From: Ligula intestinalis
Lineage: Eukaryota > Platyhelminthes > Cestoda > Diphyllobothriidea > Diphyllobothriidae
Length of the DNA: 64,000 nucleotides
Direction of reading: 5' to 3'
Assembly: GCA_036362985.1 (NCBI GenBank)
Contig: JAYGXS010000004.1
Location: forward strand, 62,929,888-62,993,887
Shown piece by piece: positions 34,346 through 44,999 of the stretch. A program made the translations under genes and the position numbers. Each line of letters begins with the position of its first letter. The first letter of the stretch is position 1. The notes beneath the pieces were generated by a model. It searched no databases. It saw only the letters and a program-made list of their open reading frames with translations, and was not told the origin of the DNA.

Positions 34346-37165
34346 ATCTAGTGTACTACTATTACATTAAGATTAATTGTGGTTTTTGCGTTCACAAATT
34401 ATATTTTCTCAATCCGCGTTTGCGGAGGTGTGTCATTGTTTATGCATACCCCTACATCGGAGCGTTCACTGGAGTTGATCTTCAGAAGTTTTCCCTGTTG
34501 TCTTTTTGTCAGTATTATGTTCAAAGGAAGAATGTCCCTGTCTGTTTCTGGTAGGCAAGTGAACTAAGTAGCCCGTTGTATGGTCACAAATGGCATTTGA
34601 AAGTTACAAGCAGGAATTCTCAGATTACTCACGAAGAACACGCCCAGGGTGGTCAAGGACGTCAGTGTTGATGCTAGCTCTGAAGCAATGTTCAGCAGGG
34701 CTTGAGGTTTCGGTCCTCCCACATGGAACTGTCTTATTTTAGGGACGGGATTGATCCATATTTGTTAAGAATCCTTTCTCATTAACTCACCCTTAACTAA
34801 TGCTAAGCTGTGTGCAACTGCCGCTGGCTCAGTTACCCCAGCTCACCGAGGCTGTCGCCTTTTTAGTGCGCATATGGAATCCGTTACGCATGACACCGAA
34901 TTTCGAAGAGTTTTACCATGTTTGGATTCGCACTCCACTTCTCAGGATTCAAATCATGTTTTTTCTTTGCATGTAATTCTTCTGTCCCTATAAATGTCAT
35001 TTAAGTATGCGACGATTTCGACAACTATTTTGAAAACAAAATTAACGAGAGAAAAGCAACTATTCAAAATGAAGGCATTTTTATTTTTTTGCACCAGCTA
35101 GAAACTGTGCAATGGAGGTTTCGCAAAAACATTCCTCGTGAAAACTAGCTGCTTCTTTTCCGATGTTTCAAATTTGTATCTAAGATGAATTTTTTATCGA
35201 CAGTCTTAGATGCAATCAACGGATTCTGCGAACCACAAAGCGTTTGTTGGCTTGAATTTCAAGTTACGGGATATATGATTTAGCAAAGAACAATAATGTG
35301 TCTTTGACTGCGTTTACTTTACTTTTTGCTTCCTTTCCGATCAAAATTTATTAGTTTTCCCGTAATTAATCTAGATTTCAGGGAAAGAGCAAACACAGAT
35401 TACCGTTTCACAAAACAGACGTTTGAAGATATTTATTTTCTCTTGTTGCATTACACTCGCATACTGTTTTAACGTAGTGGAATGTACTGAAATTAATTTT
35501 TGATTCTACCTTTTTATGAAAAATTATAGTTCATTCATTCTAAAATTTTCCGCCATTTATCGCATTTCGATAGTAAAGAAATCACTTATACCAGTTTAAT
35601 CGATCTTTATGCCCACTTAATGTTTTAATCTTTTTGGCCAGCATTTACACAAACTTTGCATATGAATAAGCGTCAAGTTAAGCGGACCATCATTTACTAG
35701 CAAAGTGCCTTTAATAAGTGGCATTCGGAAAAATTAAAATTAAAATTACTTTTTTGCATTTTCTTCAATATGTTTACCTTGTCGCTGGTTCTCATGGGGC
35801 TCTACTATTCTTCGTATGATTTGTAGTCGAACAATGGGTTCATCTACACAATGGAGGACGTTGGTACACCCAAAATGAGCAAAAGAGAAAATGTTACTTT
35901 TTGAAAAATAACTGCCTTTCTGATTCATTTTGCATTTGGATTTACTTGTGGATAAAAGAAAGGATGTTAGAAAAAGAAAAGATTTTCCACAGAGTTCCAA
36001 AGTATGGACTGAAGTCATTGTGTATTTTACCTTCCATGCCATTCAGTAATATATACATATGTATATATGAACGACGAGACGCATACAACATAAAAGTGCC
36101 ACTTACTTCTGTCTACCCACAGCCAAGTGCGCAGACGATAAACTTAAGTTGATTGTTGAACATTTGTGACCAACATAGATTAAATGACTTTCAACCAGGC
36201 CAAATAAATTATTAAAAATTCAGCCTTCTTGGGAAACACATATAAGCCAGACACTTGAGAAGTTCAGCAGTTCCTCACCTTTAAAACAAATAACAATAAG
36301 GTTTTTGTAAAGCAGGTTACATGCTGTTACATGTTTTATCATGTAAGCACATGTACGTCAGGCGCTTTTTGAATCAGAGAATATTTGAATCTTTTCTTTG
36401 CGTACTAAGAAATATATATAGTGACTAGCATATCCAGTCTCATATTCAAATACAATCAGCAATGTTCGTCAACTTTCAGTCCACATTTATAAGTTCTCCT
36501 GACTGCCCTTCTATGCAAGATCAATGTCTTCATTTGAGGTAGAAAGATGTTGTTGTTTGTAGTCTTTACAGCATATTTTCACCCTCTTCCGGAGTAAAGA
36601 ACGAGGACCATACTTTGTGGTTCGAACATAGTATACTGACTGACGCTGTCAAGCCGAGTGTTGTGTGATAATGACTGTGAAGTCAGGAATGAGAAAAAGC
36701 TGCAGAATGCCACAAAGCACGTAGCAGTTTGACCGTAGGTTTCAAAGCTGTCAAACACCTGCTTCAGAACAGAATGCAAGCCGCAAGCGCGATGGTCAGT
36801 GCGTGAATCGGATTATAGTGACAGCAGTCTTGCGCTACGGCATCCCTTCCCTTCCAGTGCGCGAAGTCAAGAGGATGCAGGTGTCTGGAGCGGCAGACAC
36901 CGTACCTATGCCAGCCGTCATAACTCGGTCGGATTGCATCAGGTGTGAGTGCCATAAAGGCCAAGTGAAAAAGGAGCAACTGCAGCTCGACTGTAAATTC
37001 AATAGTAAATCACTCCGCACAAACCCACACTGGCCTAACTGAAAAAAACGAGTTATTCCGTCAACTCTCCTACATCTAGGTCGCACTTTTAACGATTGTG
37101 ATACTTATAAGCATGTCTAAATGTGGGGGAAATAGGTTGATTTAAAGTCACCAAATTGCAAGAAA
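34346..37165. other. No gene recognised
   Basis: AT-rich. Frames of up to 98 codons (35746-36042 minus) have no motif. A GC-richer stretch at about 36570-37080 has overlapping frames on both strands (longest 83 codons) with no family resemblance. The AT-palindrome near 36049-36070 is low complexity. Confidence 0.45.
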
Positions 37166-37173
37166 ATCTCGCG

Positions 37174-37253
37174 GCGTTCGGCGGCTCTTGAACCCGCATT
37201 ATTCGGGAGGCCTTAACGTAAATGCATTGCTCTACCAGTTGAGCTACAAACGC
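37174..37253 (-). tRNA. tRNA-like locus (pseudogene or SINE head)
   Basis: The minus strand folds partly as a tRNA. The acceptor GCGTTTG/CGAACGC pairs over seven bases with one G-U. The D arm is GCTC-AACTGGTA-GAGC. The T arm is GCGGG-TTCAAGA-GCCGC with one mismatch. The anticodon region is too long and does not form a clear five-base stem, so no isotype is given. A box A (TAGCTCAACTGG) and an imperfect box B are present. Confidence 0.55.
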
Positions 37254-37309
37254 AACGCCTTGCGCTATGATTTTGGCAATACTTGGATCGATTTTATTTG
37301 TGTGGCGTG

Positions 37310-37388
37310 GCGTTTGTGGCTCAAGTGATAGAGCATTGGCTTCGCGGTATAATTTCTCTACTAGGCCGGTTCAAATCCCGCCGAACGC
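37310..37388 (+). tRNA. tRNA-like locus, inverted partner
   Basis: Acceptor GCGTTTG/CGAACGC, D arm GCTC-AAGTGATA-GAGC, T arm GCCGG-TTCAAAT-CCCGC (one mismatch) and a T-run at 37394-37401 suitable as an RNA polymerase III terminator. The anticodon stem is not well formed. It lies 56 bp from, and inverted to, the locus at 37174-37253. A related sequence is at 58760. Confidence 0.6.
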
Positions 37389-37401
37389 CGCGGGTTTTTT
37401 T

Positions 37402-38395
37402 CAAAAGTGCGTCCACTTCAATTGAACAAATTTTCCAAATCTCCCTGATAAAAATAAGTTAAGCCGTCAACATCACTTTCTTTTGGAATTCCCAGTTCCC
37501 AACCACTGTTCGAGCAGGTCAGGAGACTAGTTTGAGGAGTGAGCACAACTGTAACTATGTCTAATTAACTCGTCTACACGACTTGCCCTTCCGGACGCAA
37601 GAAGCAGGCTTTCACACAAATGCATGGTGAACAGATCAGCTGTTACGTGTATCAAAATGCTAGAGATCACATTATGGAAGTTATTGTAGCCTGACTTGTA
37701 GTCCATGAGTCGGTCGCTCTGGACAAACGCACACTGGACTGGTCAGTGGGCAATATATTAATTCAAAGTGCATACCCAAACAACAGCAGCCGTCTACAGT
37801 GAGTGGCATGTGATAAACCTAAAGTGTTCCCAATCGCTACTGTTCACACCTGTGAGGCAGTGACGTTTGAAGTATTAATGGTTTATCCATTTTCCGAGTC
37901 TAAAATGGTGGACAGCATAATATCAAAGGGAGCCACAACTGGAACTATGACCAGCCCATATTGATGTTTAAAACTCAGTGAAAGGGCAAGACGTATTCAA
38001 AGAACATTAAGAGTCTTCACCGAGTGCCAAATGAGGACGCCAGCGACAACAATTAACAACTGCCCTTTCTGAGCCTTCGTTCTGCTAAATCGTCATAATT
38101 TTATGACTGATTTCTCGGAAGATGTCGTTTTATGTGGCGCCATTAAGACAAATCCTTAAGCCTGTACTGTGAAGAATGTGTCCTATTGCTCAGTTGATAT
38201 TGGTTTTGATAATACGCACGAATTTTCCCGTCGTGGCGAAGCACAGAACGGTGAGCAGAGTTGATTGTAGAAAATGTTGGTGGCGCGACACTTGCATGTT
38301 CGTTATTTTAACGTATAATCAAACGATGTGTTATATTCTCGTTATGCGCATGAGTTGATAACCCTCGAAGGATCTGTTGAAGTACTATCGTCCGT
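37402..38395. other. No gene recognised
   Basis: Short frames only. Nothing assignable. Confidence 0.45.
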
Positions 38396-38399
38396 GTTA

Positions 38400-38690
38400 C
38401 GGGTTGGCACGATGATTGTTCGACCACCTAGCTCTCCGTCAATGGAGTTGGAAAATGCATTCACTTACGGGCTCCCAGAGTGGTAGATTGCCTTGGCCAA
38501 AGCAAGTCTCAGTACCGAATACAGGTTGGGACTGTCAGTAAGCTTGTTAATAGACTGTAACATTAAACCATGTATGAAACAATACGCAAATGTTACGTTT
38601 CGCGAAAATTTTGGTCACATCGAACTTGAGAGGGAGAAGCTGCGTTATATGTGTGTGAAGATGAATGACCAATATTCACTGTCTGTCTAA
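38400..38690 (-). pseudogene. PLE lineage A endonuclease C-terminal fragment
   Basis: The minus strand gives QSINKLTDSPNLYSVLRLAL near 38470-38545, matching the end of the EN in the 14150-16080 copy (QSISKRNDSP, PYSVLRL). An F-V-T-KIFA scrap lies upstream. The plus-strand words GCACGATGATTGTTCG and GCCTTGGCCAAAGCAAG match the tails at 16400 and 51650. No pLTR was recognised. Confidence 0.65.
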
Positions 38691-38699
38691 GGTAAGAAT

Positions 38700-39330
38700 A
38701 GTCTGTGCTTAAGGTACCACCCAGCCGGTGACGTTCCCTTCCATCTTTTTTATTGTGGTCGATTCTTCTGAATCTCTCGATAACTGTAAACACGTAAAAA
38801 ATAAAACCCAATTACTCTTGCCCGGATCAGACTGAAAATTACACCACATTGAATGGATGCAAAATCCCCATGAAAGGCGAAAATTTTAAACAAGTTATTT
38901 GAAATGAAAAAAACATATGCAGGATTAATTTATCTTGAAGTATTTGATTGACAATATTTTGCTAAAAAGTAGAATTATTACAGGTATAGATTATTTTTTG
39001 CCATTTGCAATTATTATCCAAAATAACAACAATTAATTCCACCCTTTTAACGCTTGTGTCAACGAGGCATGTGAAAGTGCACAAACAGCATCAACCTTTG
39101 CATGCAAACGCTACCTGCCACTTGGTCGACATTTGTGTTTGCCTGCAAAAGTATTCTTCCCAACCCTAAAATCATTGGCGCAAAAACAAATTCACCTGAT
39201 TTAAGAATTTGTAGACTTTAAATCATTGCCGTTACTTAGTAAGAGATTTGGGTGTGAGGTAAGCAAACATTAACTGTGGTTTCTATTCGTTGAAAGTATC
39301 CTTGCCCTGGGGCAATTTTAAACATCATGC
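38700..39330. other. No gene recognised
   Basis: AT-rich DNA with only short frames between PLE-A and PLE-B fragments. Confidence 0.45.
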
Positions 39331-39334
39331 AAAC

Positions 39335-39382
39335 AGCAAACTGTATTGGGTACATTTATTTCGATAGTGCTCATCAGGTGCT
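39335..39382 (-). ncRNA. Hammerhead-type ribozyme, family B (sense arm)
   Basis: Minus strand: helix I AGCA/UGCU, CUGAUGA, stem II beginning G and ending C (GCACUAUC), GAAA, an AU-rich stem III segment, then UUUGCU. It lies in the pLTR downstream of the PLE-B EN. Confidence 0.65.
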
Positions 39383-40441
39383 TCCTCTTGTTGCGGAACG
39401 TGAATAAAGTAAGAGAAAATACCAAATAGACTTCATACAGCAAAATCGATACAAAAAGCAAGGTCACAGTAAATAACCTTGAGGAAATCAATAACGCGAT
39501 AAAGTTAAAATGCTGTGGGCGGCAAAATGGCGAAGAAATGTCTAAGGAAAAATGTTTGGGAGGGAAATGGGGAAACAGGTAGCCGCTGTTACCACGGCAG
39601 GGTTAGGTTCACCAGATGCTCCAGGTGTTAACATAGGTCGGGTTTAAACGGCCGTATATAGGCTGCCTTCAGGTAGCGTGAGGTACGAGTTTTCCATGCC
39701 CGAACAAGGATTCTAAACGCAGTTTTGGGGTCAACATAATGGTCCGTTCCTAGCAAATATTCAGTAATCGATGAACAGGGAGTTTTGTTTTTGTTGTTTC
39801 AATAAACACCTTGGTAAATGCTCTTTGTATCCAACGGCAAATAGTCTTTGCGTTCGCCCTATGTACTTGCATCCGCAAATGCATGTCAATTCATAAACAC
39901 AGTTTGGAGGGGCGTGCAACTGCAAGGCATCCTTCGGGCAAGGAATTAATAAGGGTCTTGTTGAATTGGCTGCATACAATGGTTTAAACCTTACATATTG
40001 ACCACTAGAGACAAAAAGCACTTACCTAGCTGTTTATCGAAACAAGAAAAAAATCTTGTTTATTGATTAGTGAACATCCGCTGGATACGGGACATAACGT
40101 GTACCTCAAAACCTGATTTAGAGTCCTTGTTCAGGCACGAAAAACTCGTACCTCACGCTATCTGGAGGCAGCCTATATACGGCGGTTTAAACACGACCTA
40201 TCTTATTATCTGGAGCATCTGGTAAACCTAACCCTGCCGTGAAAACAGCGGCTACCTGTTTACCCATTTCTCTGTCCAACTTTTTGCCTTAGACGTTTCT
40301 TTCCCATTTTGCCACCCACAGCGTTTTAACTTTATCGCGTTATTGATTGCCTCAAGGCTATTTCCTGTGACTTTGTTGTTTTGTATCGATTTTTCTGTAT
40401 GAAGTCTTTGGGATATTTTCTCGGACGTTATTCACTTTCCG

Positions 40442-40504
40442 CAGCGAGAGAAAGCAACTGATGAGCACTGTCGAAATAAATGGATCTAATAAATTTTGCT
40501 GCTG
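40442..40504 (+). ncRNA. Hammerhead-type ribozyme, family B (antisense arm)
   Basis: Helix I pairs AGCAA (40453-40457) with UUGCU (40496-40500), with a distal CAGC/GCUG. CUGAUGA is at 40458-40464. Stem II GCACUGUC closes with G-C. GAAA is at 40473-40476, followed by AUAAAUGGAUCUAAUAAA as stem III. It lies upstream of, and antisense to, the PLE-B coding strand. Confidence 0.7.
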
Positions 40505-40505
40505 A

Positions 40506-42925
40506 CATGATCCTTATATTTCTTTGTTCGAAAAGAACTGACCGATATCGGAAGCAGACATTTTCTTGAAGGTGGTTAATATAAACGCGTTAAAAAGTTA
40601 TAAAAGTAACCTTCATCAAGGTCTATGTAATTCTGTTATCGATAAGCCAAATCGCTTGGACCTTGTGAGTAAAATCCATTAGCGTTAAGACCCAGAAATT
40701 CTTGAATTCAGCCACCACCTTATATTTTTTTCCTGAAAGTTTTGTTGTTTGTCACCATCTACATTTTTCGGCGAGAAGGAAGGTTTCAGTGAATTCTCGT
40801 TGCGAAAGTCACTGCTTTTTCACAATGGCAATCTAGCAGCATGTGGCAGTTTGTTTTCGTGAAGCAGAATTGGGCCATTTTTACCACATGATTCTGCTTT
40901 TCTTTGAGTTGCTTACAGAGGACATCACCTCTGGTGATATTTTAAGCTTCAAGCAAGCTAGAATTTATGGGTGCCATCACTCTGATTGCTTGTTGTCATT
41001 ATAATAAAATCTTTACGCCACACATGATCACTCCCTTCAGAAGTAGATTATGAAATTTCACAGATGAAGCATCGAACACACTTCCAAAGAGGACTCGTCA
41101 ATTTTAGTTGGTCTCATTTTGGACCTTTTTTGCGAAATTTCCTATCTTATCGAGTTTTATCGGATGGACAGAAAACGTTTTAAATACTTAAATTAAGGGC
41201 CTCAGGTATTGCTCTGATCTTGGTGTGGGTCTTCCTCGACCATTGCTTCCAAGAGTGTACATTTAAGTCTACATGGCTGTCGTCTACTTGTTGTGGATTC
41301 AAGGCTATTATCGCGACTGCATAATCTCTGAAACTTTGTACATACTGCCGAAGCACTTGTGGACGCTTCTTATCATGTCCTTTAGGAAAATCATTTTTAG
41401 TAAAGTCGGAACTAATGGAACACAAGTAATTAAATTTGTTGTTTTCAAGTTATTTATACTAATGACGCTTATGCGTCAACGTTGCCACCTGAAATAAATT
41501 ATACAATAATAAAAACACATAACGTAAATTAATAAACGTGCAAATGAAATATTTCATAAAGAACTTTGTTAAATTTTGAAAAGCGAGTCGAAGAAATAGC
41601 CAGCATTTCGCGAATAACCTAAGAATATCACCTGCATTATTGTAGAAAAAGCAATATTTATTGAAGTTCATCTGCTGCAGGATTACAATACACCTTTGTG
41701 ACCATTTAATTGCGTAAACAGTGCAAGATATAATAAAATATTCATAAGTGAGCTGGGTTTGTCGCAAAACAAGGTGCGTATAAAAATTTTTTTTGCATAG
41801 GCTTCAATCAAATGCCTGCACCAACTCAACAATAATGTGCATTAAACGCATAACGGCAAGCATTTTCGATGCTTAAGAAGGACTGCCTGCGCCATACGCC
41901 ATGCATAAAAGGATACAGAAGGCTAGAAGAACGTTTCCTTATTTTTACAACGCAAGGTATCTGATAGACATGAGACCGTCCATTTGAATGCTTTTGAGAA
42001 AATATTAACTTAAAGCTCCATCTGGTCCATCATAGAAGCCCTGCATAATTACGTACCATAGCACATAATCTAATTTATGACGACCAAAACAAACGGCACA
42101 GAACCTACAATGCAGTCTTGTATTACGTAAAGGCTCATCGAAACTCTACTTCTGGAATGCCTAATCCGAATAGAGACTACTGTAATTGCAAGCAGTATTT
42201 GTTTTGTGCCATATGTGTGGTAAATGGTCATTCGCAGTGAGTGAATGCAGAAAACATTCAAACAAAAGAATATGCACTCGGTTCCCATAATAATTGCGCA
42301 AGCAGCATGAAAAATGGTGGAAAGAATATATAACCACGAACATTAATGAGTTTTTATTCAAAACAGCTGTCTTAGAAACTATACTACCATTGTTTTTTTC
42401 GATTTCAGAACCGCCCATGAAGTTTGTTATGTAACTGTATACCTACTTCAGGATAACAAATTACTTTTGGATATGAGGCGAAATTGACCCCTCGCGATGA
42501 AAGCATTTAAATGCTGTTCATCCAAATGAATTGTCTCCTACCTTTCGAACACAGTTTGGTCAGAATAATAAACGTAAAAATATCTCCTCTGTAGTACCCA
42601 CAATGTGTTCATGACAACCCCTTCCTGTATTACTTATTATTCTTCCATATTAAATACCTTGCTTTTAGTTTCAAGTGTCCTTCCCAATTTTTGATTCTGC
42701 ATTCTTGCGTTAGCTTTATTTATCGAAGCTCAGTTTTGAAATTAGCTCTTTTGCTCAGCCATTTGGCTAGCACCTTAGGCATGCCACTAATTTTCCAGAG
42801 TGGTCTGTCAGCATTTCATTTTCCTTAGAGGACTATGCGGATATAAAGATCTGCCATTTAAATACTATATTCTGAGACCCATGCCTCTTATTTTCTTCCA
42901 GTCGAAACTACCATTTGAAAATATG
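40506..42925. other. No gene recognised
   Basis: Frames up to 102 codons (41459-41767 minus) are AT-driven and Phe/Ile-rich. No motif or shared repeat was identified. Confidence 0.45.
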
Positions 42926-43491
42926 GCAACAGTAGCTTATGTAACCCCATTCATTAATCCCTACAACCCCTTTGTTTTCCTATAAAAACGGTGGTTATCG
43001 GGTTTTATTGGCGGGGAAAAAAGACACGCAGTAGAATATAATTGAATGAATGCTAAGTTCATTTTTATTTAATTGTGTTGCTGATTTATATCTGTAGATT
43101 TTCCTAGTCTGTATTATCATTTAACTTATTGCGGATAAAACCCGATTAGTAACTTTCAGTTATATTGAATTTTCCGGAAAAATTGAAATGGTGGTAGGAA
43201 GGTCATCTACTTCAACTTACCTGTGGTCCAACTTACCGTTCTGGATTTCGATCAGTATAGTCCGCGGCGAGTAGCGCTGCACACTCCTTCAATTTACACG
43301 TGGAAAAACCTGCTCCCAGCAGCCGCAGGAAGCATTTTTGACTAAATTTTCTTCACTTTACACTAACTTCTAAAAAATTTCTTCTCTGCGTATCCTATTG
43401 CCCAATCCCCAAACCTCTATAAACACCATGGTTGCAGGACAAATGCTGGGACTAGGGGTATATGGGTGGGACTACATATGCTACTTTTTGC
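42926..43491 (+). mobile_element. R1 inverted-repeat element, copy D
   Basis: The clearest copy for the termini: GCAACAGTAGCTTATGTA at the left and the complement, ACTACATATGCTACTTTTTGC, at the right. TTTTCCTATAAAAACGGTGG and AAACACCATGGTTGCAGGAC form the inner part of the inverted repeat. Same strand as copies A-C but 35 kb away. Confidence 0.78.
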
Positions 43492-43984
43492 ATAAAACAT
43501 CATAGAACGGCCAAGTTCTTTTTAAACGAATTCTCGAATATACTGACGACTACTTCGCTCTAATTGAATGGCTAAAATGTAATACTGTTTGGTTCGGCAT
43601 GAGTTCCAGCATGTCTGCGGTAGCATATGCTCCACCATCATTGCTAAAATGTAAAACGATCCTCAGAGAGGTGAAAACACTACCAAAACTAAGTGAAAAC
43701 AAAATGTGCTACCTTGCAGCGAGGCAAAAGGGATTGAAGAACTTTATCTATACAAGGTTTATGAGCACATAATTCAAAATTGATTATGTTGATTCAAATT
43801 GTTTGTTTGTTTGCTTGTTCGTCCTTTATTTCAAACTATGGAGGCGTAAACATTGCCTTCAGAGGTGAATTGTACTATTACCTGTCCCCTGCTTCTCAAA
43901 ATAACTTTAAATTTTAACGAAATGAAGCAGGAGTTTAACATCTTACTCTTAAATTTATTGCAATGAATTTTCTATGCTCTAGCC
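43492..43984. other. No gene recognised
   Basis: Spacer between R1-D and the hAT element. No frame of note. Confidence 0.4.
43977..43984. repeat. 8-bp target-site duplication, left (CTCTAGCC)
   Basis: An exact copy is at 44992-44999, flanking the hAT element. Eight base pairs is the characteristic hAT duplication length. Confidence 0.92.
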
Positions 43985-44991
43985 CAGGGGTCGACAACCT
44001 ATGGCTCACGAGCCATATACGGCTCTTTTAATGATTGCGTATGGCTCTCTCAGAAACTTCCGATTTTATGATTTTGGTTACCCTTTAGGGGTCTACCTAG
44101 TGGGTTGTACTCGGATCACTACAAGCATCAGGTTCAAAGTTAAAGGAAAGAAGTCACCAGAAAGCAAACTTAAACTCTTTATCATGGATCTTGAAACAGA
44201 TTGTTTACTTCATTGTGAAAAACTGAGACAATATCAAGATGCATGCATAGAAAGTGAGTCCACTCAAAATTGTGATCTCCAGCAGCTAGTTGGCTTCGCA
44301 TCCAGTCTCTTTCATTCATTCAAAGCACGCTTTGGAGAATTGCGAGAGCACAGCCGTCATTATAAGTTTATCACCTATCCAAATGAGTGTTCCTGGCCTC
44401 TCCGTTAGAGCTTTCGAAGAAAAATTGGCTGACCTTAAGGCCTCACACATGTGGGTGAATAAGTTGCAATCACTCGACGAAGATTTGAAAAGAATCGCAC
44501 GACATAAATGGGAGTAAGCAAGCAAGCACATGTGGACAGAAATTAAAAAAAACTTCAACCCGAAGACCAGCTGTTAATAAAAACTTGGAACACGCTTCCG
44601 GTCACATACCACACACTGCAGCGTGTGAGTACTGCAGTTTTGACCCTGTTTGCATCTACATATGCATGTGAGCAGTCATTCCCATATCTTAGATAGATCA
44701 AGTCTACCCTAAGATCACGTCTAACGGATGAAAGCCTCAACGCTTGCATCAAGCTTTTTATCACCAACTACCAACCAGACTATAAAATCATCAGCGAATC
44801 CGTGCAACACCAGAAGCCAATTTAACAGTCAGTTGTATACGAAAAGTATTTCAATGAATAAATTCAGAGGCCTATTATACGCACATTTAATTGAATTTCA
44901 TCTTAAAATATACTGCATGGCCCTCACTGTAATGTATTTCCAAATATTTGCTTTCTTGGCTCTCTGAGTTAAAAAAGGTTGCAGACCCCTG
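43985..44991 (+). mobile_element. hAT-family DNA transposon, 1,007 bp, internally deleted
   Basis: The termini CAGGGGTCGACAACCT and AGGTTGCAGACCCCTG are 16-bp inverted repeats with two mismatches. Exact 8-bp duplications flank them. Internal ATGGCTC-GAGCCATA palindromic words follow the left end. The size and a partial transposase show loss of most of the coding region, including the N-terminal zinc finger and catalytic core. Few mutations separate the coding remnants from an open frame, so this is one of the younger insertions here. Confidence 0.92.
44184..44825 (+). pseudogene. hAT transposase C-terminal fragment
   Basis: The first segment (44184-44516) has LETDCLLHCEKLRQYQDAC-like helical sequence, FKARFGELREH and KASHMWVNKLQS. 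After a stop and a frame change, 44558-44822 reads EDQLLIKTWNTLPVTYHTLQ, then STYACEQSFPYLR, a stop, IKSTLRSRLTDESLNACIKL and NYQPDYKIISESVQ. CEQSFSY, followed by RSRLTDESL, is the hAT dimerisation signature of the ZBED/SCAND3-like group of transposases. The internal stops at 44515 and near 44695, plus at least one frame change, rule out a functional protein. Confidence 0.9.
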
Positions 44992-44999
44992 CTCTAGCC
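44992..44999. repeat. 8-bp target-site duplication, right (CTCTAGCC)
   Basis: Exact match to 43977-43984. Confidence 0.92.

Larger units (their letters stand above)
39335..40505 (-). pseudogene. PLE lineage B, endonuclease fragment in ~400-bp inverted pLTRs
   Basis: The minus-strand frame 39761-40021 contains CPKDALQLHAPPNCVYELTC, then CKYIGRTQR and HLPRCLLKQQ: the GIY-YIG start with Tyr and Arg in place. RT is missing. The arms 39335-39745 and 40105-40505 are inverted copies. Both contain CCGTATATAGGCTGCC-type and GTGAGGTACGAG words and both end in a hammerhead. The arms look similar enough to form a long hairpin. Confidence 0.85.

Noticed and set aside
36040..36075. ATATATACATATGTATATAT palindrome considered as a regulatory site or origin
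   Set aside because: Simple AT-rich low complexity, with no supporting context.
41459..41767. 102-codon minus frame rich in Phe and Leu, membrane-like
   Set aside because: AT-rich composition alone yields such residues; no start context, motif or neighbouring coding sequence.
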